DNA from: Psychrobacter glacincola
Lineage (GTDB): Bacteria > Pseudomonadota > Gammaproteobacteria > Pseudomonadales > Moraxellaceae
Direction: 5' to 3'
Assembly (NCBI RefSeq): GCF_904846075.1
Contig: NZ_CAJGZH010000001.1
Coordinates: 310,001 to 374,000, forward strand
DNA: 64,000 bases
Positions 1-8,634 of this stretch are shown here, piece by piece (position 1 is the stretch's first letter; the number at the start of each line of letters is the position of its first letter). Under the pieces are notes generated by a model that saw nothing but the letters and a program-made list of their open reading frames with translations, was not told the DNA's origin and searched no databases. Made by a program: the position numbers and the translations under genes.

Positions 1-1013
1 GAATGCTTGGATTTAGAGCAGCAATTATCTGAATATACAGGGAAATACTGTCTCTTATGTGCCAATGGCACGGATGCTATTCGTTTAGCTTTGATAGCGC
101 TTAAAATTAAGAAAGGTGATTTAGTACTTACCACGGACTTCACATTTTTTGCAACTTCTGAGGTTATTGCAGAATTGGGTGCTATTCCTATATTTGTAGA
201 TATTGATGATACATACAATATTTGCCCTCTAGATTTAGAGAAAAAATATTAACATTAAAGAATAGTAATAAAAATTTAGCTGGTATTCTGAGTGTTGATC
301 TTTTTGGACTTCCTGCCAATCATAATGAAATTGATCGTTTGGCGAAAGAGCATGGATTATGGCATGTTGAAGATGCCGCTCAAGGTTTCGGAGGTAAGAT
401 AGATAATAATAGGGCGTGCAGTTTTGGAGACATAAGTACTACTAGCTTCTTCCCGGCGAAACCTTTAGGTTGTTACGGTGATGGAGGCGCTATATTTACC
501 GATAATATAGATGTGGCAGAGCATATCAAGTCATTGCGAGTACATGGCAAAGGATCACACAAATACGAAAATGTTAATATTGGGTATAATAGTAGACTTG
601 ATACTATCCAAGCTGCCATTTTGCTCGAAAAGCTCAAGATATTTGATAAAGAAGTAGTTAAGAAGAATGAAATAGCAGCCATGTATACTTCTGCTTTAGA
701 AGATGTTAAAGGAGTTATAGTGCCCAAGATTCCACCAGGCTATACTAGTAGTTGGGCGCAATACACTTTGAGAGTAGATAAAAGAGAAGAATTAATGACT
801 TACCTTAAGAGTCAGGGTATTCCAACTACAGTATATTATCCTAAAACAATGAGTCAGACTAAAGCTCTCGCCTCATTCTTGAAGTATCAAATTGGTGAAT
901 TGAAAAATTCTACAAATTTTGCTAGTTCAGTACTCAGTCTTCCGATGCACGCTTATTTAACAGACGAAGAAGTTGGCTATATCTATAGTAAGATATCAAA
1001 TTTTTATAATTGA
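1..1013 (+). pseudogene. DegT/DnrJ/EryC1 sugar aminotransferase, WbpE-like, 5'-partial and frameshifted
   Basis: A PLP-dependent aminotransferase of nucleotide-sugar synthesis, cut by the left window edge. The first segment (frame open from base 1 to the stop at 250-252) carries the N-terminal ANGTDAIRLAL and VDIDDTYNI motifs. The second (about 243-1013) carries EDAAQGFG, the PLP-lysine motif FFPAKPLGCYGDGG, and HGKGSHKY. This pattern is like WbpE/WlbC enzymes that aminate UDP-3-keto-HexNAcA. The two halves join perfectly if one base is added in the six-A run at 241-246, so the gene is disrupted by a single-base deletion, expressed by -1 slippage, or affected by a sequence error. The dehydrogenase at 2501-3760 could make a uronic-acid sugar for the same pathway (inference). 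The family is secure; the exact substrate is not. Confidence 0.8.
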
Positions 1014-1135
1014 TAATGACCAAACGGTAGACAGTTTCCCTGAAAAGAAATTCGTAATGGATATTTTTTCTCGAGCTTTCTGTGCTAATTTTTACTATTC
1101 CATAGATTTCTAGAAGTGCTGTAGGTTGTATATTA

Positions 1136-2362
1136 ATGCTGATTGAAAAAATAAATCTTCATGAGATTGCTCATCTCACTACAGAAAGGCCTGAAGCTCC
1201 TATAGTTGAAGATTTTTTTAACTATTTTTCCAATTTTAATTTAGAGCGTGTATTAATTGTCACAGATGAAGATGTAAGAACTGATATACGGGTTTTGAAT
1301 CAACTAACAGCCCTACAACGAACAACTAAAAACATAACTATTTTAAAAGTAAAGCCAGATAATAATTATACAGATAGTCAAAAAAAGGATATGTTGAAAG
1401 CGTTACATTTGAAAACCTTGAAAAATATTATATATTTACCATGGTTTTTTATATTAGTTGTTATACATCATCCATTCTTAGCGTTTAGAAATAAAGCAAA
1501 GCAGGGAATATATAACGATCATAGTTATTCTCTAACGCAGAAAATTGATACTAGTTATACTTGTGTGATTTGCAATAATTTAATATCGACAAGTAGTGTT
1601 GACTCCCATAGTGAAGTTGATTATATATACGATATCCATGAACTTGAGGTCTTTAGAAATCGAAACAAAGCTTCGATTCAGAGGTCTTTCTATATCTATC
1701 TTAAAGAGATGGAAGAGCTGCGTAAGCGGGAAAATATCATTACGATAAGTAAGTATATTGCTGACACTCTTTCTACTATGTATAATTTAAGAAGATCAAA
1801 AATAAAAGTTATTTATAATAAGAATTTTTTTAATACAAATATTTCCTTTGATTCCGAAAGTAAGAAAGATAAATATTTATTGATATACATAGGTAATGTA
1901 TCAATAGACCGTGGATTAGACGATATTGCCAGACTGTCTTATAAATACGACATATTAATAATTGCATGTAATTACAATGAAGAAGCCATATCATATTTAG
2001 AGAACAATAGTAATCTCTACCGTCTTACGATTTTTAAAGGGATGGATTATCAATCTATATTGCTAAAAAAAATTAGGAAATATCAATATCCCTTCTTTTT
2101 AATTTTGATAAATCCCAACCATCCTAGCTATAGATATGCATTACCTAATAAATTTTTCCAAGCTCAAGCTGTCGAATGCCCTATTATAGTATATGATAAA
2201 ACTTATTTAGGGAGCATTGTAAAAAAATATGGATGTGGTTTAATTTTTTCTGATATAACTCACATAGATTTTTTAAATAGTATAAGTAATATAGAATATG
2301 TGGCTATGCAACAAGCTATGAAAGTGAAAATAGCTGAAGCTATAGAAGATAAGAATCTATAG
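1136..2362 (+). CDS. glycosyltransferase, GT4-like (GT-B fold)
   Basis: A 408-residue predicted cytoplasmic glycosyltransferase, probably adding a sugar to the surface-polysaccharide repeat unit. Visible family marks are an N-terminal DVRTDIRVLNQL segment (like the SDPRVLREA start of GT-B enzymes), ISKYIADTL near the inter-domain region, YIGNVSIDRGLDDI at the start of the C-terminal domain, and LPNKFFQAQAVECPIIV, matching the LPNKxFEYxAxGxPVI nucleotide-sugar site. The ATG has only a weak ribosome-binding site (GTAGG). The base composition is strikingly AT-rich compared with the core genes in the window, as expected for exchangeable capsule genes. Donor and acceptor cannot be told from the sequence. 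Confidence 0.75.
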   Translation: MLIEKINLHEIAHLTTERPEAPIVEDFFNYFSNFNLERVLIVTDEDVRTDIRVLNQLTALQRTTKNITILKVKPDNNYTDSQKKDMLKALHLKTLKNIIYLPWFFILVVIHHPFLAFRNKAKQGIYNDHSYSLTQKIDTSYTCVICNNLISTSSVDSHSEVDYIYDIHELEVFRNRNKASIQRSFYIYLKEMEELRKRENIITISKYIADTLSTMYNLRRSKIKVIYNKNFFNTNISFDSESKKDKYLLIYIGNVSIDRGLDDIARLSYKYDILIIACNYNEEAISYLENNSNLYRLTIFKGMDYQSILLKKIRKYQYPFFLILINPNHPSYRYALPNKFFQAQAVECPIIVYDKTYLGSIVKKYGCGLIFSDITHIDFLNSISNIEYVAMQQAMKVKIAEAIEDKNL

Positions 2363-2449
2363 TCTAGATTTGACCTTTTACTATAGTAAGTTTGCATTTT
2401 GTGAGAAACGAGAAAGATACTGAACTTTAAAAACCATAACATTAATAAG

Positions 2450-2481
2450 AAAGTAAGGATAGTTTTAACTATCTTACTTTC
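2450..2481. terminator. hairpin between convergent genes
   Basis: An inverted repeat (GAAAGTAAG..ATAGTT paired with AACTATCTTACTTTC, one bulged base) lies between the glycosyltransferase and the dehydrogenase that converges on it. It may end transcription from both sides. The U-tract is poor. Confidence 0.5.
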
Positions 2482-2500
2482 CTACAGAGATATAACGTAC

Positions 2501-3760
2501 TTATAAACGCCAGTCTGGATTTACTAATGCACCTTTAACATCGATAACTACTTTAGGCTTAGTGCAAAATCCATCTATTCTGTCATCTTCACCAACAAAA
2601 TCTGAATGGTTAACAGCTACAATAACAGCGTCAAAACTATTCTCTTGAATATCTTCATAGTCGATATAATCAACATCTAGGCTATTCCAGTCTTCTTCAG
2701 TAACCCAAGGATCGGAATAAGTCATTCTTACCCCATATTTCTCAAGTTCAATACCAATATCTGTTACTTTGGTATTTCTGACATCTGGACAGTTTTCTTT
2801 AAAGGTAACACCTAAAAGTAAAATACGGGCATCTTTGATATTTTTCCCATATGAGATAAGCTTTTTGATGGTTTGTTCGGCAACGAATTTACTCATAGAG
2901 TTGTTGATTGCGCGAGAAGTCAAAATTAAATTGGGATTTAATCCTAAAGATGATGCTTTGTGTGCCAAGTAATAAGGATCTACGCCAATACAATGCCCAC
3001 CTACTAAACCAGGCATAAGCTTGATAAAGTTCCATTTAGTAGCAGCAGCTTCTATGACTTCATGAGTGTCGATACCAACTTCGTTGAAAATAAGGGCCAA
3101 TTCGTTTATCAAAGCAATATTGACATCACGCTGAGTGTTTTCAATAACTTTAGATGCTTCTGCGACTTTTATAGAGGAAGCCTTGAATGTGCCAGCAGTA
3201 ATCACTGAGCTATATAATTCATCCACTATGTCTGTGTAGTAAGGGTTTGAACCTGAAGTGACTTTTAAGATGTTCTCTACTGTGCGCAGTTTATCGCCTG
3301 GATTAATACGTTCTGGAGAATAGCCTACGCCGAAATCGTCATTCAATATCAAACCAGATTTCTCTAGTTCAGGAATACAAACTTCTTCTGTAGCACCTGG
3401 ATATACTGTTGATTCATAGATAACGATATCATCTCGCTTAATAATTTTACTTAACATCTGAGAAGCTTTAACCAATGGGGACAAATCTGGTAAGTTATTA
3501 TCATCAATTGGTGTTGGTACGGTAATGATAAATACGTTTGCTGCGGTTAGGTCATTAGTGTCAGAAGTAAAAGTAAGACGAGAAGTGTTTTTGAGATATT
3601 CGCTAGTCACTTCTCTAGTTTTATCAATATTATTAGATAACTCGTTAATACGTGTTTCATTTATATCAAAGCCTATAACGTCATATTTTTTTGCAAACGC
3701 ACAAGCTAGTGGTAGACCTACGTAACCTAACCCTATAATGGCGATTTTTTTGGAATTCAT
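2501..3760 (-). CDS. tviB: UDP-N-acetylhexosamine 6-dehydrogenase (TviB/WbpO/VipA type)
   Basis: A 419-residue NAD-dependent nucleotide-sugar dehydrogenase that should oxidise C6 of UDP-GlcNAc or UDP-GalNAc to the uronate, feeding capsule or O-antigen synthesis. It starts with the Rossmann motif IGLGYVGLPLA. It has the family signature GYSPERINPGD near residue 148 and the catalytic-cysteine motif GLVGGHCIGVDPYY near 250, which differs from the GGSCFPKD form of UDP-glucose dehydrogenases. Length and motifs match Vi-antigen TviB and WbpO. The ATG follows an AAGG site. It converges on the glycosyltransferase. GlcNAc versus GalNAc specificity is not resolvable here. Confidence 0.85.
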   Translation of the reverse strand: MNSKKIAIIGLGYVGLPLACAFAKKYDVIGFDINETRINELSNNIDKTREVTSEYLKNTSRLTFTSDTNDLTAANVFIITVPTPIDDNNLPDLSPLVKASQMLSKIIKRDDIVIYESTVYPGATEEVCIPELEKSGLILNDDFGVGYSPERINPGDKLRTVENILKVTSGSNPYYTDIVDELYSSVITAGTFKASSIKVAEASKVIENTQRDVNIALINELALIFNEVGIDTHEVIEAAATKWNFIKLMPGLVGGHCIGVDPYYLAHKASSLGLNPNLILTSRAINNSMSKFVAEQTIKKLISYGKNIKDARILLLGVTFKENCPDVRNTKVTDIGIELEKYGVRMTYSDPWVTEEDWNSLDVDYIDYEDIQENSFDAVIVAVNHSDFVGEDDRIDGFCTKPKVVIDVKGALVNPDWRL

Positions 3761-3808
3761 CGAATGACCTTTTTGTATGAATTAATTAGATAAGAGTGTT
3801 TGGCTACT

Positions 3809-4792
3809 TTAGTGATAATTAAGATTGTAGGCATAATAGCAGATATAAAATAGCTGAGAAAGTAACGGTGTGTTTGATTTTATATCATCAGAGCATAAGC
3901 CGTAATAAAAAGGTCGCCCTAATACGGTGACCTTTTTGCCTCTTAACAACGCCTCAAATCCACCCAAAGACGTAATCGTATATACGTGATCGACTGTCTC
4001 TAACGCGTCGACCAAATGAATAGACTGGTTAAGGATTAGGCAATCTAGCTCAGTGAGTTCATCAACGATAGAGTGATCATCAAGCGTCATTGGATGTGGT
4101 TTGACTATAATTTGTGCATCAGGATTTTCTGCAATTGCCTGATTGACCACATCAAGCAATGTAATACCAATGCCGCCGCCGTACTTTAATGAATCATCAT
4201 GCGGCACTTGACCTAATACCAAAATACGCTTTTTATCTTTAACGCCATATATTGGTGCTATATCGACATAAGGCTGATGATTGTATTTGCTCACGCGATG
4301 TGACACATAATAATCAAGTATCTCTTGAGCCAATGTCTTATCATAGCCATCCTGTTCAAAATCAAAGTTTGCTATGAGGTCAGTTAAGTCATTTGGGCGA
4401 GTGGTATCGAAGTAGGGCGCTTGGCTATCCATTACAATAGACAATGGTGGAGCGCCTGATTCATCATCAGAGCCAGAACGAATGAATCCGTCTTCTAAAA
4501 AGAAAATATCTAGACCTTGCTTGCGGATATAATCAATAAAATACTCAGGCGCTTTATAACCCCAAATATAGATAACAGGGTTTACACGCTTAATAAATGG
4601 CTTTAACCACGTAGCAAAGTAACGCTTATCAAAATGTCGTTGTATTTGAACATGTGATGACTCCAATACCCAGTCACCAACCAAGTCTTGCCATGGCAGC
4701 ATACCAACGACTAACGCCAAACGCTGTTTTGGCTGACGATTATGTTTATAATAACCGAATAGTAGCGGTTGGATGTAAGCGTTAAATTTCAT
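3809..4792 (-). CDS. capsule polysaccharide biosynthesis protein (KpsC/KpsS-like, PF05159 type)
   Basis: A 327-residue protein of the Capsule_synth family, whose members KpsC and KpsS add beta-Kdo linkers to the lipid anchor of exported capsule. The hallmark FLEDGFIRS occurs near residue 96. LVLGQVPHDDSLKYGG, IIVKPHP and SLGGFEALLRGKKVTVLGRPFYYGL follow in the usual order. Only one copy of the domain is present; KpsC has two. The C-terminus stops about where relatives read YPRY, so it may lack a few tens of residues. It lies 48 bases upstream of tviB on the same strand, so the two may be co-transcribed. The Kdo-transferase role is inferred from family. Confidence 0.75.
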   Translation of the reverse strand: MKFNAYIQPLLFGYYKHNRQPKQRLALVVGMLPWQDLVGDWVLESSHVQIQRHFDKRYFATWLKPFIKRVNPVIYIWGYKAPEYFIDYIRKQGLDIFFLEDGFIRSGSDDESGAPPLSIVMDSQAPYFDTTRPNDLTDLIANFDFEQDGYDKTLAQEILDYYVSHRVSKYNHQPYVDIAPIYGVKDKKRILVLGQVPHDDSLKYGGGIGITLLDVVNQAIAENPDAQIIVKPHPMTLDDHSIVDELTELDCLILNQSIHLVDALETVDHVYTITSLGGFEALLRGKKVTVLGRPFYYGLCSDDIKSNTPLLSQLFYICYYAYNLNYH

Positions 4793-4953
4793 AATATGTT
4801 GGCTGGCTTAGATTGATAGCGGAAGAGCAGATAGGCATGATTTGGGCATTTACGTTGGCAATGTTTTATCGTTCCCAGTATAGTTGCATTTACGAGTAAA
4901 AACGAATATCTACTTCGAAAAATAATAGCTTTAAAAAATAATAGGTCGATATT

Positions 4954-5985
4954 ATGAAAAACAAGATACTAGTCACGGGCGGTGCGGGCTATATTGGCAC
5001 ACATACCTGTATCGCCTTGCATGAAGCTGGCTATGAGATTGTAGTTTACGACAACTTATCTAATAGTAGTCGTGAAGCCATCAATCGTGTCTCGGCTCTC
5101 ATTGGTCAGCCTATTGAGTTTATCAAAGGCGATATTCGCGATGCTGAAATGTTGAGACAAGTATTTTCATCTCATCATTTCTTCGGCGTGATTCACTTCG
5201 CTGGACTAAAAGCAGTTGGTGAATCTGTTGCCAAGCCATTGCTATACTACAATAACAACGTCAGCGGCACCATTACCTTACTACAAGTGATGGCTGAGTA
5301 TGATGTCAAAAACCTCGTTTTTTCTTCCTCTGCGACTGTTTATGGTGATCCCGAAACGCTACCTATTGACGAGAATTCACTGCGTTCTTGTACCAATCCT
5401 TATGGACAAAGTAAACTGACGGTCGAGCACATATTAGAAGACCTTGCCGTATCCGATGACAGTTGGAATCTCATCCCTTTGAGATACTTTAATCCAGTAG
5501 GGGCGCATCCATCAGGGCAGATTGGCGAAGACCCTAATGATATTCCAAATAATTTGATGCCTTATATCTCGCAAGTCGCTGTTGGTAAGCTTGCCAAACT
5601 TAATATTTTTGGTAATGACTATCCAACTATTGATGGTACTGGCGTGCGTGATTTTATCCATGTCACAGATCTGGCGCAAGGTCACGTTGCTGCGTTAAAT
5701 TATTTAGAGCGACAAGTGGCACCAGTAGGATTTTTACCCATTAACTTAGGCACTGGTAAAGGTACTTCTGTCTTAGAGCTAGTAACGGCATTTTCTAACG
5801 TTTCTGGACAACCAATTCCTTATCAATTTGCAGACCGCCGCGCAGGTGACATAGCCAGCTGCTACGCGAGTGCTGATAAAGCGAAAAACCTGTTAGAGTG
5901 GCAAGCAAAATTATCAATTACTGAGATGTGCCAAGATAGCTGGCGCTGGCAAAGCATGAATCCGAATGGCTATAATCTAGCTTAG
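4954..5985 (+). CDS. galE: UDP-glucose 4-epimerase
   Basis: Interconverts UDP-glucose and UDP-galactose (possibly also the N-acetyl forms) with tightly bound NAD, supplying sugars for surface polysaccharide. The extended SDR is 343 residues, the usual GalE length. It has TGGAGYIGTH at 7-16, SSSATVYG at 124-131 and the catalytic NPYGQSK with Tyr150 and Lys154. The start has an AGG site upstream. It is the first gene of a plus-strand run galE-galU-pgi-ugd-like that resembles the conserved end of Acinetobacter capsule loci. It diverges from the kps-like gene. Confidence 0.95.
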   Translation: MKNKILVTGGAGYIGTHTCIALHEAGYEIVVYDNLSNSSREAINRVSALIGQPIEFIKGDIRDAEMLRQVFSSHHFFGVIHFAGLKAVGESVAKPLLYYNNNVSGTITLLQVMAEYDVKNLVFSSSATVYGDPETLPIDENSLRSCTNPYGQSKLTVEHILEDLAVSDDSWNLIPLRYFNPVGAHPSGQIGEDPNDIPNNLMPYISQVAVGKLAKLNIFGNDYPTIDGTGVRDFIHVTDLAQGHVAALNYLERQVAPVGFLPINLGTGKGTSVLELVTAFSNVSGQPIPYQFADRRAGDIASCYASADKAKNLLEWQAKLSITEMCQDSWRWQSMNPNGYNLA

Positions 5986-6038
5986 TTTTTATAAAATATA
6001 ACCTTTATCTTATTCTCTTTTAATACAGTTTAAAAATT

Positions 6039-6923
6039 ATGAAAAAAATCACCCACGCCGTTATCCCTGTTGCAGGCTTTGGTACCCGTATGTTGCCATT
6101 GTCTAAATCTGTGCCAAAAGAGCTATTGCCACTTGGTAATCGTCCCGCTATTCACTATGTGGTTGAAGAGGCAATTGCTGCTGGTATTAAGCATATTGTC
6201 TTGGTTGGTCATGTACAAAAGAGCGCGATTGAAAACTACTTCGATATCAATGCTGAGCTGGACAACCAGCTGCGTCATAAAGGTAAAGATGAGCTAGCCG
6301 ATAGCTTAAACTGGCTGCCAGACGATGTGACGGTTTCGATGATACGTCAAGGCAAGGCGTTAGGTTTAGGTCATGCGGTACTCGCGGCTCGCCCCATTAT
6401 TGGTGAGCATGATTTTGCCGTATTATTGCCCGATGTTGTGCTTGATCCTTTTACGGGCGATATGGCTGCTGATAACTTAGCCTTTATGATTGATGCTTTT
6501 GCTGAAGATAACCATTCACAGATATTGGTTAATAAAGTCGCTGATGAAGATGTGCATAAGTATGGTATTGCCAAATTGAATGAAGCGTTTAGTGAAGTGA
6601 ATAGGGAAGATGATAAAGCAAATATAAATGCCAGCTTTAAAGTGGCAGGATTTGTAGAAAAGCCCAACTTAGCCGATGCTCCTTCTAAGTTAGCAGTCGT
6701 TGGTCGTTATGTCTTTAGCAATCACATTTTTGACTATCTGGCCAATACCAAAGCCTCGGTCGGTGGTGAAATTCAGCTGACCGATGCCATTGATGCCTTG
6801 ATTAGTGAATACGGTGTGAATGTCACGACCATGCGCGGCGACAGCTATGATGCAGGCGATATGCGCTCATATATGCAAGCATTTATCTATTTTGCCGAGC
6901 AGCAATTAGCAGAAGATGAATAG
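6039..6923 (+). CDS. galU: UTP-glucose-1-phosphate uridylyltransferase
   Basis: Makes UDP-glucose from UTP and glucose-1-phosphate, the donor used by galE and many glycosyltransferases. The 294-residue protein has the nucleotide-binding start AVIPVAGFGTRMLPLSKSVPKE, then KALGLGHAV and LLPDVVLDP, and GFVEKP before GRYVF, as in bacterial GalU. It follows galE by 53 bases and its stop lies three bases before the pgi start, which points to one operon. The region just before the ATG has no strong ribosome-binding site. Confidence 0.95.
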   Translation: MKKITHAVIPVAGFGTRMLPLSKSVPKELLPLGNRPAIHYVVEEAIAAGIKHIVLVGHVQKSAIENYFDINAELDNQLRHKGKDELADSLNWLPDDVTVSMIRQGKALGLGHAVLAARPIIGEHDFAVLLPDVVLDPFTGDMAADNLAFMIDAFAEDNHSQILVNKVADEDVHKYGIAKLNEAFSEVNREDDKANINASFKVAGFVEKPNLADAPSKLAVVGRYVFSNHIFDYLANTKASVGGEIQLTDAIDALISEYGVNVTTMRGDSYDAGDMRSYMQAFIYFAEQQLAEDE

Positions 6924-6926
6924 CTG

Positions 6927-8594
6927 ATGGCTGAGATAAAAGGCAATAGCGCTTATAACAGTGCTCGTAACTCTACATACTGGCAGCAGCTACAAACGCT
7001 AGCAAAGCAGCCATGGTCATTGGCAGCCTTGTTTGCGCAAGATGACAGTCGTGCAACGCGCTTTAGCATGCAAGCTGGCGCGCTATATATGGACTATAGC
7101 AAGCAATGTATCGATGAGCAGGTGCTGGCAAATCTGTTGCAGCTAGCAGAAAGCTGTGAATTGTCCACAAGGATTGATGCACTTCTGCAAGGTGCGATGG
7201 TCAATACCAGCGAGGAGCGTGCTGCCTTGCATACAGCACTACGATTGCCAGAGTCTGCCAAACTAGACGTTGATGGGCAAAACGTCGTCGCTGATGTGCA
7301 TGATAGTCTGTCGCAAGTAGCACGTTTATCTGAACGTGTCCGTAGTGGTACATGGCGCGGATTTTCTGGTAAAGCCATCACGGATGTGGTCAATATTGGC
7401 GTTGGTGGCTCTGACCTTGGGCCGCTTATGGCGACGACCGCGCTAGATGAGTGGGCAGATACCGACATTGAAGTACATTTCGTCTCTAATATGGACGGCA
7501 CTCAGCTTGATAACTTGCTCAAGCACCTAAATCCTGAAACGACCTTGTTTATCATCTCGTCCAAGTCATTTGGCACGGTTGACACGTTATCTAATGCTAA
7601 AACGGCATTGTCATGGTTGCTTGCCACCGCCAAGCTGCGCGCTGGTACGGAAGATAGTGTGCTACGCCGCCACTTTATTGGTATCTCCGCTAACAGTGAA
7701 AAAATGAGTGCGTGGGGTATTCATCCTGAGCATCAGCTACAGCTTTGGGAATGGGTTGGTGGGCGTTTTTCTTTATGGTCAGCGATAGGATTGGCGATTG
7801 CCATTCGTATTGGCATGGTTGGGTTTAAAGAATTGTTAAGCGGTGCCCATAGTATGGATGAGCATTTTGCTCAGGCTGATTTTGCAGAAAATTTACCAGT
7901 ATTGTTGGGTTTGCTTGCTGTTTGGAACAGTACCTTTTTACAGGTAAATGCTCATACCGTATTGCCCTATGATGGTCGTCTTAGCTATTTACCAAGCTAT
8001 TTAACCCAGCTTGAGATGGAGAGTAATGGTAAGTCGGTCACCCAACACGGTGATCATATTGATTATGATACTTGCCCAATTTTATGGGGCGAGATTGGCT
8101 CCAATGCGCAGCATGCCTTTTATCAGTTGCTACATCAAGGCACACAGCAGGTGTCTTGTGACTTTATCGCTTGTGTGCGTCGCTATAGTGGTCAATCGCA
8201 AAACGCGCCACTACAGCAGCAGCATGAGCTGTCTTTAGCCAATTGTCTAGCACAGAGCCGAGTGCTGGCTTTTGGTAATGCCGCGCTTCAAGAGTCTGAG
8301 GTTCAAGTGGCTTCTGCTGCGGATAAGTATAAATATTACCGTGGCAATCAGCCGTCAACCACGCTACTTATCGACGAGCTAACGCCGCACAGTTTGGGAG
8401 CACTGATTGCGCTTTATGAGCATAAAGTCTATGTCATGGCCAGCATTTGGGATATTAATCCGTTTGATCAATGGGGCGTCGAGATGGGCAAGCAAATGGC
8501 GGAGTCCGTACATCAAGCCATGCAGCAAGCAGGTGAGAGTCAGTTTGACAGCTCCACTAACCAGCTGTTAAAACATATTCAGCAGCTATCTTGA
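6927..8594 (+). CDS. pgi: glucose-6-phosphate isomerase
   Basis: Interconverts glucose-6-phosphate and fructose-6-phosphate, linking glycolysis and gluconeogenesis to nucleotide-sugar supply. The protein is 555 residues, full length for the family. Visible motifs are NIGVGGSDLGPLMA (near 151), SSKSFGTVDTL (phosphate binding, near 211), GGRFSLWSAIGL (near 277), and the C-terminal NPFDQWGVEMGK signature. It sits three bases after galU. Placement of pgi in a capsule-precursor cluster is also known from Acinetobacter (gpi). No anomaly seen. Confidence 0.97.
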   Translation: MAEIKGNSAYNSARNSTYWQQLQTLAKQPWSLAALFAQDDSRATRFSMQAGALYMDYSKQCIDEQVLANLLQLAESCELSTRIDALLQGAMVNTSEERAALHTALRLPESAKLDVDGQNVVADVHDSLSQVARLSERVRSGTWRGFSGKAITDVVNIGVGGSDLGPLMATTALDEWADTDIEVHFVSNMDGTQLDNLLKHLNPETTLFIISSKSFGTVDTLSNAKTALSWLLATAKLRAGTEDSVLRRHFIGISANSEKMSAWGIHPEHQLQLWEWVGGRFSLWSAIGLAIAIRIGMVGFKELLSGAHSMDEHFAQADFAENLPVLLGLLAVWNSTFLQVNAHTVLPYDGRLSYLPSYLTQLEMESNGKSVTQHGDHIDYDTCPILWGEIGSNAQHAFYQLLHQGTQQVSCDFIACVRRYSGQSQNAPLQQQHELSLANCLAQSRVLAFGNAALQESEVQVASAADKYKYYRGNQPSTTLLIDELTPHSLGALIALYEHKVYVMASIWDINPFDQWGVEMGKQMAESVHQAMQQAGESQFDSSTNQLLKHIQQLS

Positions 8595-8634
8595 TTGCTT
8601 TGCTACTAAGTCGATAATCATTAAAGGTGAACGC

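Noticed and set aside
7094..7501. 135-codon minus-strand frame inside pgi
   Set aside because: Shadow of a strongly conserved gene.
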